Source: Streptomyces sp. NBC_01306 (GTDB taxonomy: Bacteria; Actinomycetota; Actinomycetes; Streptomycetales; Streptomycetaceae). Taken from it: 64,000 bases of DNA. The notes under the pieces are model-generated. The model ran no database searches, was not told the origin of the DNA, and saw only the letters and a program-made list of their open reading frames with translations. Both the position numbers and the translations under genes were made by a program. Every line of letters begins with the position of its first letter. The first letter of the stretch is position 1. Below, piece after piece: positions 16,947 through 25,049 of this stretch. The stretch lies in NCBI RefSeq assembly GCF_026340465.1, contig NZ_JAPEPC010000002.1:62001-126000 (forward strand), read 5' to 3'.

Positions 16947-17707
16947 ACGAACTCACCGGAAAGACCGTCATCATCACCGGCGGCGCCCGTGGACTGGGCG
17001 CCGAGGCCGCCCGCCAGGCGGTCGACGCCGGAGCACAGGTGGTCATCACCGACGTCCTGGACGAGGAGGGCGCGGCCACCGCTGCCGAACTCGGCTCGCA
17101 GGCCCGCTTCCTGCACCACGACGTGACGTCCGAGGAGGACTGGGCGCGGGTCGTCGCGTTCGCGACCGCCGAGTTCGGCGGGGTCGACGGGCTGGTCAAC
17201 AACGCCGGCATATCGACCGGTGCGTATCTGGAGACCGAGTCGGTGGAGAACTTCCGCCGGGTACTCGACATCAACCTCACCGGTGTCTTCATCGGGATCA
17301 AGTCCGTCATCCCCGCGATGAAGGCCAGCGGCAGCGGCTCGATCGTCAACATCTCGTCGGCCGCGGGCCTGATGGGCCTGGCGCTGACCGCGGGCTACGG
17401 CGCGTCCAAGTGGGGCGTACGCGGTCTGACGAAGATCGGCGCCGTGGAGCTGGGCACCGAGCGGATCCGGGTCAACTCCGTGCACCCCGGGATGACCTAC
17501 ACCCCGATGACCGCTTCGGTCGGCATCCAGCAGGGTGAGGGGAACTACCCGAACACCCCGATGGGCCGGGTCGGCGAGCCGCCGGAGATCGCGGGCGCCG
17601 TGGTGTTCCTGCTCTCCGACGCCGCGTCGTACGTCACCGGGGCCGAGCTCGCCGTGGACGGCGGCTGGACCACAGGACCGACCGTCAAGTACGTCATGGG
17701 CCAGTGA
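16943..17707 (+). CDS. Short-chain dehydrogenase/reductase (steroid-dehydrogenase-like)
   Basis: 254 residues, complete classical SDR: TGGARGLG (12-19), NNAG (86-89), catalytic Ser139, Tyr152 and Lys156 (YGASK). The acidic residue D37 after the second strand suggests NAD(H). The sequence resembles the 3-alpha/20-beta-hydroxysteroid dehydrogenase group (GVFIGIKSVIPAMKASGSGSIVNISS). Coupled to the TetR gene and followed by a strong terminator, so this is a two-gene operon. The natural substrate is unknown. Confidence 0.92.
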   Translation: MNELTGKTVIITGGARGLGAEAARQAVDAGAQVVITDVLDEEGAATAAELGSQARFLHHDVTSEEDWARVVAFATAEFGGVDGLVNNAGISTGAYLETESVENFRRVLDINLTGVFIGIKSVIPAMKASGSGSIVNISSAAGLMGLALTAGYGASKWGVRGLTKIGAVELGTERIRVNSVHPGMTYTPMTASVGIQQGEGNYPNTPMGRVGEPPEIAGAVVFLLSDAASYVTGAELAVDGGWTTGPTVKYVMGQ

Positions 17708-17727
17708 GCCGGTGACGGCATGAGCCG

Positions 17728-17770
17728 CTGTCCCGCCGGCGGAGAACCCTGATGCCCGCCGGCGGGACAG
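17728..17770. terminator. Strong terminator hairpin
   Basis: Perfect 15-bp stem (17728-17742 with 17756-17770; CTGTCCCGCCGGCGG and its complement) with a 13-base loop, 20 bases after the SDR stop. Confidence 0.85.
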
Positions 17771-17884
17771 CTCAGGGCGCGGCACCTGCGCCACCCTGCG
17801 CGGAAGGCATGTTCCACTCTGCCGGGTACCTGGGCAAACCGCGGGCCGATGCCGACAGATCAGGCCAACTCCGGTTCATGATCT

Positions 17885-17905
17885 GATTGTTCACGATTCA
17901 CAATC
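17885..17905. promoter_or_regulatory. Inverted repeat upstream of the STAND ATPase
   Basis: GATTGT (17885-17890), nine bases, ACAATC (17900-17905). This is in an AT-richer patch 67 bases before the GTG start at 17972 and is a candidate regulator site. Confidence 0.4.
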
Positions 17906-17971
17906 GGCCAATTCTGGCCGTTCCTCGTCGGGCGTATCGGCCAGGGATCGCCCCGGGTCCAAGATGTACCC

Positions 17972-20014
17972 GTGGTGGGATACCTTCCCGTCGTCGCGAC
18001 CAGTTTCGTCGGCAGGACCGGCGAACTCCGCGGTGCGGCACGGGCACTGGAGAAGCACCGGCTGGTCACGCTCACGGGCGGCGGCGGGGTCGGCAAGAGC
18101 CGGCTGGCGCTCCGCGCTGCCGAACGGGCCGACGGGCGGTACGCCGACGGGGTGTGGTGGGCCGACCTGTCGCACCTCTACGACGACCGGCTGCTGATCG
18201 GCACGGTCTCCGACGCCGTCGGCCTCCTCGACCACGACCTGGCCCGCCCGGTCGAAGCGCTGTGCGAACGGCTGGCCGACCGCAATCTGCTGCTGGTCCT
18301 CGACTGCTGCGAGCGGGTCCTGGCAGCGTGCAGCCACCTCGTGGGCGCACTGCTCGACACCGCACCGGGACTGGCCGTGCTCGCCACCAGCCGGGAGCCG
18401 CTCGGCATTCCCGGCGAGTACGTCCTGGACGTGCCGCCGCTCGCCGCCGGCGGCGAGGGCGAGGAGGCCATGCGGCTCTTCCGCGACCGCGCCGCCGCGG
18501 CCGCGCCCCGCCTGTCGCTCGACTCACCGGACACCGCGGCGGCTGCCGCGGCCATCTGCCACCGGCTGGAGGGCATCCCGCTCGCCGTCGAGCTGGCCTG
18601 CGCCCGGCTCGCGGAGAACAGCGTCGAGCGGATCGCCGAACGGCTCACCTCCCGGCTCGACTTCCTCAGCGAGCCCGAAGGCCGCGTATGGCCCCAGCGG
18701 CACCGGGCGCTGCGTACCGCCATCGGCTGGAGCCACGAGCTGTGCGCCCCGGCCGAACGGCTGCTGTGGGCGCGGCTCTCCGTGTTTCCGGGAACCGTCG
18801 ACGAGGCCGACGTACAGGCCGTCTGCTCGGGCGGACCGCTCGACGCCGCGGACATTCCCGCGCTGCTGGAGCGGCTGGCCGCCCAGTCCGTGCTGCAGCG
18901 CGACGGCACGCGGTACCGGATGCTCGACACCCTGCGTGAGTACGGCGCGATGTGGCTCGGGGAGCTGGGCGAGCAGCGGACGCTGGCCCGCCGGCACGCG
19001 GTGCACTTCGCCGGTCTCGCGCGCCGGGCCCACAGCGGATGGCTCGGCCCCCGGCAGGTCGACTGGTACCGCAGGATCGCCGAAGCCGACGCCGATCTCT
19101 GTGCCGCGCTCGACCACCTCATCACCGATGACCCGGAGCGTGCGGTGGAGATGGCGGGGTGCACCGGTCTGTTCTGGAGCTGCTGCGGTCATCTGCAGCG
19201 GGCCCGCGACTTCCTGGAACGGGCCCTCGGCCTGGAGACCAGCAGGGGCACTCACCGTACCCGCGCCCTGTGGGCCCTCGGGATCACGCTCACGCTGCAG
19301 GGCGACCACGAGAGCGCCCGCGGGCTCGGCGAGCGGTGCAGCGTCGCCGCCTGGCACGACCGCGACACGGAGTCGATGCTCTCCGCGGCCCATGCCGTCA
19401 GCTTCAACTACCTGATGATGGGCCGCCCGCAGACCGCGCACGACGTCAGCGACCACGCGCTGCGCAGTCTCCCGGGCGACCCGCTGGACGCGCCCTCGCA
19501 GATGCGGTGCCGGGTGATAAGAGTCTTCGCGCTCTCCGCCCTGGGCCGCCTCGACGAGGCGTACGAGGACGCCACGGAGCTGCAGCAGCTCAGCCTGCGT
19601 TACGGCGAGTACTGGGCCCGCGCCTACGCCGACCACCAACTCGCCCTGATACACCTGCTGCAGGGCAGACCGCAGGAGGCGGAGAGCCACGCGCGCTCGA
19701 TGCTGTCGGGCAAACACCAGCTCCACGACAGTCTCGGCATCGCCCTCGGGCTCGACCTGCTCGCCGGGGCGATCGCCGCGCGGGGCGACGGCGTGGAGGC
19801 CGCGCGCACGTCGGGTACGGGGCATGTCTACTGGCTCATGATCGGCCACCCGCGCCGCGGCACCCCGGAGTTGGGGGTGATCCGTGAGGTCTGGGAACGC
19901 CAGGCCCGCGAGGCGGCCGGGGCCCCGGCCTATGAGCAGGCCTACCGCCGCAGTCTGACGGGGGACGCCGAGACCGGCCTCGTCCGCGCGCTCCAGGGGG
20001 AGCTGCCCGGGTGA
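17972..20014 (+). CDS. STAND-type ATPase with helical-repeat tail, no DNA-binding domain
   Basis: 680 residues from GTG 17972. SFVGRTGELRGAARAL then P-loop GGGGVGKS (36-43), Walker B LLLVLDCCE (about 107-115), and ATSREPLGIPGE (about 138) are those of AfsR/LuxR-type NB-ARC ATPases, with RMLDTLREYG around 325. From about 400 the sequence is TPR-like (HRTRALWALGITLTLQGDHESARGL, VFALSALGRLDEAYEDA). No SARP domain precedes the ATPase and no LuxR HTH follows it, so it may act by sequestering partners rather than binding DNA. Transcribed alone. Confidence 0.85.
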   Translation: MVGYLPVVATSFVGRTGELRGAARALEKHRLVTLTGGGGVGKSRLALRAAERADGRYADGVWWADLSHLYDDRLLIGTVSDAVGLLDHDLARPVEALCERLADRNLLLVLDCCERVLAACSHLVGALLDTAPGLAVLATSREPLGIPGEYVLDVPPLAAGGEGEEAMRLFRDRAAAAAPRLSLDSPDTAAAAAAICHRLEGIPLAVELACARLAENSVERIAERLTSRLDFLSEPEGRVWPQRHRALRTAIGWSHELCAPAERLLWARLSVFPGTVDEADVQAVCSGGPLDAADIPALLERLAAQSVLQRDGTRYRMLDTLREYGAMWLGELGEQRTLARRHAVHFAGLARRAHSGWLGPRQVDWYRRIAEADADLCAALDHLITDDPERAVEMAGCTGLFWSCCGHLQRARDFLERALGLETSRGTHRTRALWALGITLTLQGDHESARGLGERCSVAAWHDRDTESMLSAAHAVSFNYLMMGRPQTAHDVSDHALRSLPGDPLDAPSQMRCRVIRVFALSALGRLDEAYEDATELQQLSLRYGEYWARAYADHQLALIHLLQGRPQEAESHARSMLSGKHQLHDSLGIALGLDLLAGAIAARGDGVEAARTSGTGHVYWLMIGHPRRGTPELGVIREVWERQAREAAGAPAYEQAYRRSLTGDAETGLVRALQGELPG

Positions 20015-20021
20015 CCCGCCC

Positions 20022-20050
20022 GGGGCGGCCGGTTCCCGTCCGGCCGCCCC
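20022..20050. terminator. Terminator hairpin
   Basis: GGGGCGGCCGG (20022-20032) pairs perfectly with 20040-20050, with a 7-base loop. It begins 7 bases after the STAND ATPase stop and lies between convergent genes. Confidence 0.8.
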
Positions 20051-20091
20051 ATTGCCGTGCCCCTGCTGGGCCGCGCTCGGGCCGGCGGCCG

Positions 20092-22275
20092 TCAGGCGCG
20101 GTGCGGGCCCGGGTCGCTGCTGCTCGGGCGGCCGTTCTCCAGATGGGCGGACCAGCGGCGGCGGAATCCGTGGTCGCCACGTCCTGTTCCGGTGACCGAG
20201 CCTGTTCCGGTGACCGAGCCCGCCTCGGTGACCGAGCCCGCCTCGGTGACCGAGATGTCGTACCAGCCGGAGTGCTCACGGACCGGCAGGGTGACCTCGG
20301 TGGAGGCACCGGCACGCAGCCGGTGCGATGTGCCGTTCCCGCGGCCGTAGGCATCGGCCACCCGGACCGTACGCGCGGTCCGGCCGCGGTTGGAGACCCT
20401 GATCCGTACGCTCTCGCCGCCGCGGTGCGTGAAGGTGGCACGCAGCGCGTCGTCCGATGAACCCGCGAACTCGCAGAGCGTGCCGTTGGGGCCGTAGGCG
20501 GAGAGCTGGTACGCACCGCCGGTGGGACCGGTCCGCCAGTAGTCGCTCAGGGTGTCCCCGGCGGAGACGGTGTACCGGCGCGGTGCCGCCTGCGGCTGCT
20601 CACGGTCGTAGACGTAGAACGCCGCACCGGCCCGCCCGCGGTTGGCGAACTCCAGCTGGAACCGCCCCTTGTGCGCCTCGCCCTCATTGACCTGTACGTC
20701 GTACGGCAGCGCGCGGGCGCGGCGGACTCCGGGTTCCTGTTCGGGCAGGTGCTGGACCGGTGGCACCTGGTACGGCTTGCCCGACGAGACGATCGGAGCG
20801 GGGACCTGGAGGGAGACGGGCGCGGGGTCGGCGCCGGAGAAGTCGAGCGCCGAGGTGAGGTCGCCGCAGACGGAGCGGCGCCAGGCGCTGATGTTCGGCT
20901 CGTGGATCCCGAACCTGGCCTCCAGGAACCGCAGCACCGATGTGTGGTCGAAGGTCTCCGAACACACCCAGCCGCCGCGCGACCAGGGTGAGATGACCAG
21001 CAGCGGCACCCTCGGACCCAGACCGATCGGCTGGAGGCCCCCCGGGTCGGCGCCGGGGACCAGCGGGCTCATCTCGCCCGGGTACTTGCCGAGGTCGAGG
21101 ATCTCGTCACCGAGGCTGCGGACCAGGTCGCGGGAGACCATGCCCTGTGCACCGGGGGCGCTGCCGACAGGCGGCATGGGCGGTACCACGTGGTCGAAGA
21201 GGCCGTCGTTCTCGTCGTAGTTGACGATGAAGACCGTGCGGCCCCACACCTCGGGGTTGGAGGTGAGTGCTTCGAGGACGAGGTTGATGTAGGTGGCGCC
21301 GTCGGTAGGTGACGCGGACGGGTGCTCGGAGTACTTGTAGGGCGGGACGATCCAGGACACCTGGGGCAGCGTCCCGTGCTCCACGTCGGCGCGCAGCTCC
21401 TTCAGCGTGTGGTCCGACGCCCCCTTCTCCACCAGCGGTCCGGTGGCGCCCTCCGCGACCTGGTACTGCTCGAAGAACATCAGCGAGTTGTCGGTGTAGT
21501 TGTCCGTGGGACTGCCCGGCTCGCCCGTGCCGCCCTGGTACAGCTTCCAGCTGACCTTCGCGGCCTCCAGCCGTTCCGGGTACGTGGTCCAGGTGTAGCC
21601 GTTGGTGTTGTTGCGCTCGCCGAGCCCGGGGCCATTGGCGCTGCGCCCGTACACATTGCGCGGGTCGCAGGTGCCGCTCCACAGGTAGATCCGGTTCGGC
21701 GCGGTGTCTGCGTGCACCGAGCAGAAGTACGAGTCGCAGATGGTGAACGCCTCGGCCAGGGCGTAGTGGTAGAGCAGATCCTGCCGCTTGAGGTGGCCCA
21801 TGGTGAGGGCGTCCTGCTTCTGGTTCACCCACTGGTCGTGGCGGCCCTCGTTCCAGGCGAGGTGTCCGCTGCTCCAGCCGTGGTCGGTGCCCGCCTGGTA
21901 CTCGGTGGTGTTCCTGGGGTCGATGTACCAGGGCAGTACCTCGGTCGCGGAGTCCGGCAGCCCGCGCGCGTTGTAGCGCGCGGTGTGCGTGCCCGCGGCC
22001 GGCTGGTTCCATACGGGTCTGCCGTTGGGCAGCAGCGCGGGGCGCGGATCGCCGAAGCCGCGTACACCTCGGAGGCCGCCGAAGTAGTGGTCGAACGAAC
22101 GGTTCTCCTGCATCAGGATCACCACATGGTCGACGTCCTTGATGGACCGGGTGCGGGAAAGGGCGGGCATGGCCATGGCCTTGCCTATCGCCCCCGGGAA
22201 GACCGAGAGTGCGGCGGCCGATACGGCGGTCGCGCCGCCTGCCTGGAGGAAACGCCGACGATCAAACGTGGCCAT
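20092..22275 (-). CDS. Tat-exported phosphocholine-type phospholipase C
   Basis: 727 residues. Twin-arginine signal FDRRRFLQAGG (residues 4-14) with cleavage near 34. The phosphoesterase domain holds the active-site stretch VVILMQENRSFDHYFGG (about 50-66) and later ENDGLFDHVVPP (about 360). Two C-terminal DUF756-type domains follow (VQVNEGEAHKGRFQLEF and QLSAYGPNGTLCEF), as in bacterial non-haemolytic phospholipase C. It cleaves phosphatidylcholine/sphingomyelin head groups outside the cell. The last 50 residues contain VTEAGS/VTGTGS repeats not usual for the family. Start at ATG 22275, with AGAAGG upstream. Confidence 0.92.
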   Translation of the reverse strand: MATFDRRRFLQAGGATAVSAAALSVFPGAIGKAMAMPALSRTRSIKDVDHVVILMQENRSFDHYFGGLRGVRGFGDPRPALLPNGRPVWNQPAAGTHTARYNARGLPDSATEVLPWYIDPRNTTEYQAGTDHGWSSGHLAWNEGRHDQWVNQKQDALTMGHLKRQDLLYHYALAEAFTICDSYFCSVHADTAPNRIYLWSGTCDPRNVYGRSANGPGLGERNNTNGYTWTTYPERLEAAKVSWKLYQGGTGEPGSPTDNYTDNSLMFFEQYQVAEGATGPLVEKGASDHTLKELRADVEHGTLPQVSWIVPPYKYSEHPSASPTDGATYINLVLEALTSNPEVWGRTVFIVNYDENDGLFDHVVPPMPPVGSAPGAQGMVSRDLVRSLGDEILDLGKYPGEMSPLVPGADPGGLQPIGLGPRVPLLVISPWSRGGWVCSETFDHTSVLRFLEARFGIHEPNISAWRRSVCGDLTSALDFSGADPAPVSLQVPAPIVSSGKPYQVPPVQHLPEQEPGVRRARALPYDVQVNEGEAHKGRFQLEFANRGRAGAAFYVYDREQPQAAPRRYTVSAGDTLSDYWRTGPTGGAYQLSAYGPNGTLCEFAGSSDDALRATFTHRGGESVRIRVSNRGRTARTVRVADAYGRGNGTSHRLRAGASTEVTLPVREHSGWYDISVTEAGSVTEAGSVTGTGSVTGTGRGDHGFRRRWSAHLENGRPSSSDPGPHRA
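20183..20254. repeat. Four tandem 18-bp repeats inside the phospholipase C gene
   Basis: Units at 20183, 20201, 20219 and 20237 fall into two sequence pairs (CCTGTTCCGGTGACCGAG and CCCGCCTCGGTGACCGAG). They encode hexapeptide repeats of the type VTEAGS and VTGTGS near the C-terminus; the repeat length keeps the frame. Confidence 0.9.
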
Positions 22276-22721
22276 GTGGCTGCAACCTTCTGTTGGCAAC
22301 AAGGGGATTTCGAACACGTCCGATCATTCAGTGCCGCATCCCCTGCTGGGTATCCCTCCGGAGACCACCGGGTGATCGACCGGCCAACTCTGTGTTCACC
22401 CGAGCCCGGACGGGCAGGCCCCTGTTCTGCGGGAATGCCGCCGGGCCGTGAGCAATCAGGCATCGCGGCCCTCGCGGGAAGCCGCTGCGAAATCCGTCGT
22501 GGACGGTGGCGGCCGGCCCCGATCCAGGGCAATCCATGATGAATTTCCGCGCAGAAAAGGCTGATTCCGCCGGGACTTATTCGATATCGGCTGGTGCGCG
22601 GCGAGACGCCCGATCCACACCATCGATTTTTGCCCAAGCTGTGTCCGAAACTATTCGTTCACCCTGCTCAGCGCCTCTGAGATCTCGACAACGGCACATC
22701 CACGCCCATAGCGTCTCGCCC
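22276..22721. other. Intergenic, divergent promoters of phospholipase C and the Rieske-like gene
   Basis: 446 bases with lower GC than the flanks. It contains an 11-base palindrome TGTTGGCAACA at 22291-22301 just upstream of the phospholipase start, and two isolated GTTCACC words (near 22394 and 22658) like half of a Streptomyces PHO box. No convincing small gene. Confidence 0.4.
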
Positions 22722-23048
22722 ATGACAACCCCCCCGGATGACCGGAGGTTCCGGCGTGAGATGGCCGTGGCCCACAGGTCTGGATGGCATCTCATCGACT
22801 TGCTCAGCGCACTCCCTGAGCCAGGCGATTCACTGATGGTGACTGTCCTGGGCGAGCCCGTCGTCGTCTGCCGCAACGCCGCCGACGGAGAGCTTGAGGC
22901 ATTCCGGTGCCTGCGACGACCACGTGGCGCGCCGCAGCCCGTCCGGTGCGTCATACGATACGGAATGATCTTCGTGAATCTCCAGCAGAACGATCACGAA
23001 GACATATCGACCGAGACCCTTCGAACGGTTACCCCCCAGAGCGCCTGA
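22722..23048 (+). CDS. Small Rieske-like protein with altered cluster ligands
   Basis: 108 residues from ATG 22722. The centre (LPEPGDSLMVTVLGEPVVVC, then GELEAFRCLRRPRGAPQ, then CVIRYGMIFVNL) follows the order of a Rieske [2Fe-2S] domain: beta strands, first ligand loop C-x-H, second loop C-x2-H. Here C63 and C76 are kept, but both histidine positions are Arg (C63-L-R65 and C76-V-I-R79) and the spacing between loops is shorter than normal. So it probably does not hold a normal Rieske cluster. No catalytic oxygenase domain follows. It converges with the degenerate SDR across a shared terminator. Family assignment is by eye. Confidence 0.6.
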   Translation: MTTPPDDRRFRREMAVAHRSGWHLIDLLSALPEPGDSLMVTVLGEPVVVCRNAADGELEAFRCLRRPRGAPQPVRCVIRYGMIFVNLQQNDHEDISTETLRTVTPQSA

Positions 23049-23093
23049 GGCGAATCCCCCGTCACAGCAGATCGCCCGGGCGCTCTCCCCGGA

Positions 23094-23132
23094 CAGCGGC
23101 GCCACCGTGACCTGAACACGGTGGCGCCGCTG
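23094..23132. terminator. Strong bidirectional terminator
   Basis: Perfect 16-bp stem (CAGCGGCGCCACCGTG at 23094-23109 with 23117-23132) and a 7-base loop, between the convergent Rieske-like and SDR-like genes. Confidence 0.88.
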
Positions 23133-23171
23133 CGGTTTTCCGGCTCACCGGCAGAGCGCCGGGCCGGAATG

Positions 23172-23199
23172 CCGGTGCCGTTCCCAGAGACGGCACCGG
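23172..23199. terminator. Second hairpin after the SDR-like gene
   Basis: CCGGTGCCGT (23172-23181) pairs with 23190-23199 across an 8-base loop. It lies 12 bases beyond the SDR-like stop (23212, minus strand). Confidence 0.6.
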
Positions 23200-23211
23200 C
23201 TGGGCAGAAAG

Positions 23212-23907
23212 TCAGGAAACCATGAGCAGACGGCTTTCCACTCCGATGTACTCGCCATTGACCCCGTCGGCGTCGGGCGACGCGAGCAGCTTGACGTTCT
23301 TGGCTGCCGCGGCCACCAGCGACGCGTCGACCCGCGTCTGCCAGGCGGATGCCGGGTGCGTGGTGCCGCGTACCGAAACACGCTGACCCAGAGGTGAGTT
23401 GAGAGTGACGACGTTGCAGGTGATGCCGTGAAATGCCTCGTCGCGGGCCATCCGGCTGACGAAGCCGCGGAGCGCCGCCTCGGACGTACTGCCGAACTGC
23501 CTGGCGGAGAGGCCGTCCTGGGCGGACGTGCAGAGGAAGATGATGCGCCCCTGCCCGCTCGCCCTGAGGGCTGGCACGGCCCTGCGGATCAGCCGGAAGG
23601 TGCCGATCATCCGGTTGTCGGCGACGGAGACGAACCGGTCGTCCCTCAGCATCAGATCGCACGACAGATCGATGGAGGCGATGACGATGCCGACGGGCCC
23701 GTGCCGCTCCTCGACGAGAGCGAGCGCCCCGTCGATCTGCGACTCGTCCGTCACGTCACACGCCACAGTCAGGTCCGGCCCCGCGGGTGCGTGCGGGCCG
23801 GAGTACATCGCGGCGACACGGTCACCGCACTCTTGCAGCGCCTTCGTGATCCCCTGGCTTACCTCACTGTGTCCATCGACGATGAGCACGGACCGCTGGG
23901 ATGGCAT
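23212..23907 (-). CDS. SDR-fold protein lacking the catalytic residues
   Basis: 231 residues from ATG 23907, RBS AGGGGA. Overall FabG-like layout (IVDGHSEVSQGITKAL, ACDVTDESQIDGALALVEERHGPVGIVIAS, GRIIFLCTSAQDGL, EAALRGFVSRMARDEAFHGITCNVV). The nucleotide motif TGxxxGxG is degenerate (DGHSEVSQG). The YxxxK active site is replaced: aligning AALRGF puts Gly139 at the Tyr position, next to Phe138, and Glu143 at the Lys position. It is therefore unlikely to be a reductase and may be a ligand sensor or scaffold. It is divergent from the MmyB-type regulator; such regulator/SDR pairs are a known arrangement. Confidence 0.82.
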   Translation of the reverse strand: MPSQRSVLIVDGHSEVSQGITKALQECGDRVAAMYSGPHAPAGPDLTVACDVTDESQIDGALALVEERHGPVGIVIASIDLSCDLMLRDDRFVSVADNRMIGTFRLIRRAVPALRASGQGRIIFLCTSAQDGLSARQFGSTSEAALRGFVSRMARDEAFHGITCNVVTLNSPLGQRVSVRGTTHPASAWQTRVDASLVAAAAKNVKLLASPDADGVNGEYIGVESRLLMVS

Positions 23908-24059
23908 TGCAAGTCCCCTACCTTTCGCGAATGCAGCAGACACTCTGCATTGTTCACCTGCGACAGATCAGAGTCTCGCGGCCATCGACCGCTCTTTCCA
24001 CGCAAAAGACTTGCAGATAATTGTGGACCCGCCGCCCGGCGGGCAGTTACGGGGGAAAT

Positions 24060-24926
24060 GTGACACTCTCTACCCAAGATGCGGCAGCCCTGCGCACGTT
24101 GCTGGAGAGCCGCCGGGCCGCCATCGCGCCCGAGACCGTGGGCTATACCGAGCGGAGCGGAGCCGGCCGTCCGGTCAACGGACTGAGCCAGGAGCAGATC
24201 GACACACTGACACACCGGGCCCGTGGCACCTACGGACGGCTCATCAACGGACCGGAGCACCGGCCCAATCCGACGTACCTCGGCGATCTGGCACGGCTAC
24301 TGAGAATGACGGAGCAGGAGTGGACAACGCTCTACTGGCTGACCCGCCGCGAAGTGCCCGCTCCGCTCCACAACACCTCAGGCATGGAAGTCCCCGGGGC
24401 CTGGAAGGCCGTGGAGCTGATCCACGGCGTCATGGCCTATGTGGTCGACTCCGCCTGGAATCTGATCACCTGCAACAGGGAATACCACGAGCTCTTTCCC
24501 GGCGGAGAGGCTCCACAGAACGCCCTGATGTTCATGGCGGTCCATCCCGAACGGCACGCCTTACTGCTGGACTGGGAGCGAAGCTGGGCGCCCTTCGTGC
24601 TCGGCCAGTTGCGGCGGGCGACCCAGGAACGCCCGGACAACAAGGATCTGGCTCGGATCGAGGAGTACGTACTGCACGATCCGGTGGCAGGTCCGCTGTA
24701 CGAAGCAACCCCCTTCCTGGCACTGCCATTTCCGGATGGTGCACAACGCCCGGTTTGTCACCCCCAGTTGGGCGAAGGGATGGTGAGCATCTCCGCGGCG
24801 GAGCCGGTCACATCACCGGGCTCCCGGCTGATGCTGCTCGCCTTCCGGCCCGGACCGCCCAGCGAGCACCGCAGGAACCCAGACTTGCGTGCAGCGCACA
24901 ACCTCATTGATTTATTGGACACTTGA
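24060..24926 (+). CDS. XRE-family regulator with MmyB-type ligand domain
   Basis: 288 residues from GTG 24060, with GGGGGAA close upstream. Residues 1-90 form the HTH part (LRTLLESRRAAIAPETVGY, LSQEQIDTLTHRARGTYGRLING, PTYLGDLARLLRMTEQEW). Residues about 110-275 are the PAS-like MLTR ligand-binding domain (MAYVVDSAWNLITCNREYHELFPG, LLDWERSWAPFVLGQLRRAT, HPQLGEGMVSI...LMLLAFRPG). MmyB-type regulators are linked to antibiotic biosynthesis genes and are often divergent to an SDR, as here. The likely targets are the SDR-like gene and the type III PKS gene that follows 123 bases downstream. Confidence 0.88.
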   Translation: MTLSTQDAAALRTLLESRRAAIAPETVGYTERSGAGRPVNGLSQEQIDTLTHRARGTYGRLINGPEHRPNPTYLGDLARLLRMTEQEWTTLYWLTRREVPAPLHNTSGMEVPGAWKAVELIHGVMAYVVDSAWNLITCNREYHELFPGGEAPQNALMFMAVHPERHALLLDWERSWAPFVLGQLRRATQERPDNKDLARIEEYVLHDPVAGPLYEATPFLALPFPDGAQRPVCHPQLGEGMVSISAAEPVTSPGSRLMLLAFRPGPPSEHRRNPDLRAAHNLIDLLDT

Positions 24927-25005
24927 TGGACGATCACACGACCCCTATCCGGGGTTAACGGGTGATCAGACTGCGGGACTTTCGTGAAAGATGGATCGCA
25001 CTGGC

Positions 25006-25020
25006 GTACGTTGTTCGTAC
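25006..25020. promoter_or_regulatory. Inverted repeat in the type III PKS promoter
   Basis: GTACG-TTGTT-CGTAC is a perfect 5-bp inverted repeat, followed at once by TGTAAT (25022-25027), a good -10 match, 23 bases before the PKS start. A regulator bound here would sit between the -35 and -10 positions. Confidence 0.5.
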
Positions 25021-25049
25021 ATGTAATCGAGCATTAATGGGAGCTGCCC

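Noticed and set aside
24926..24970. ACCCC-TATCC-GGGGT hairpin as the terminator of the MmyB-type regulator
   Set aside because: Only a 5-bp stem, far weaker than the other terminators in the window; not listed as a feature.
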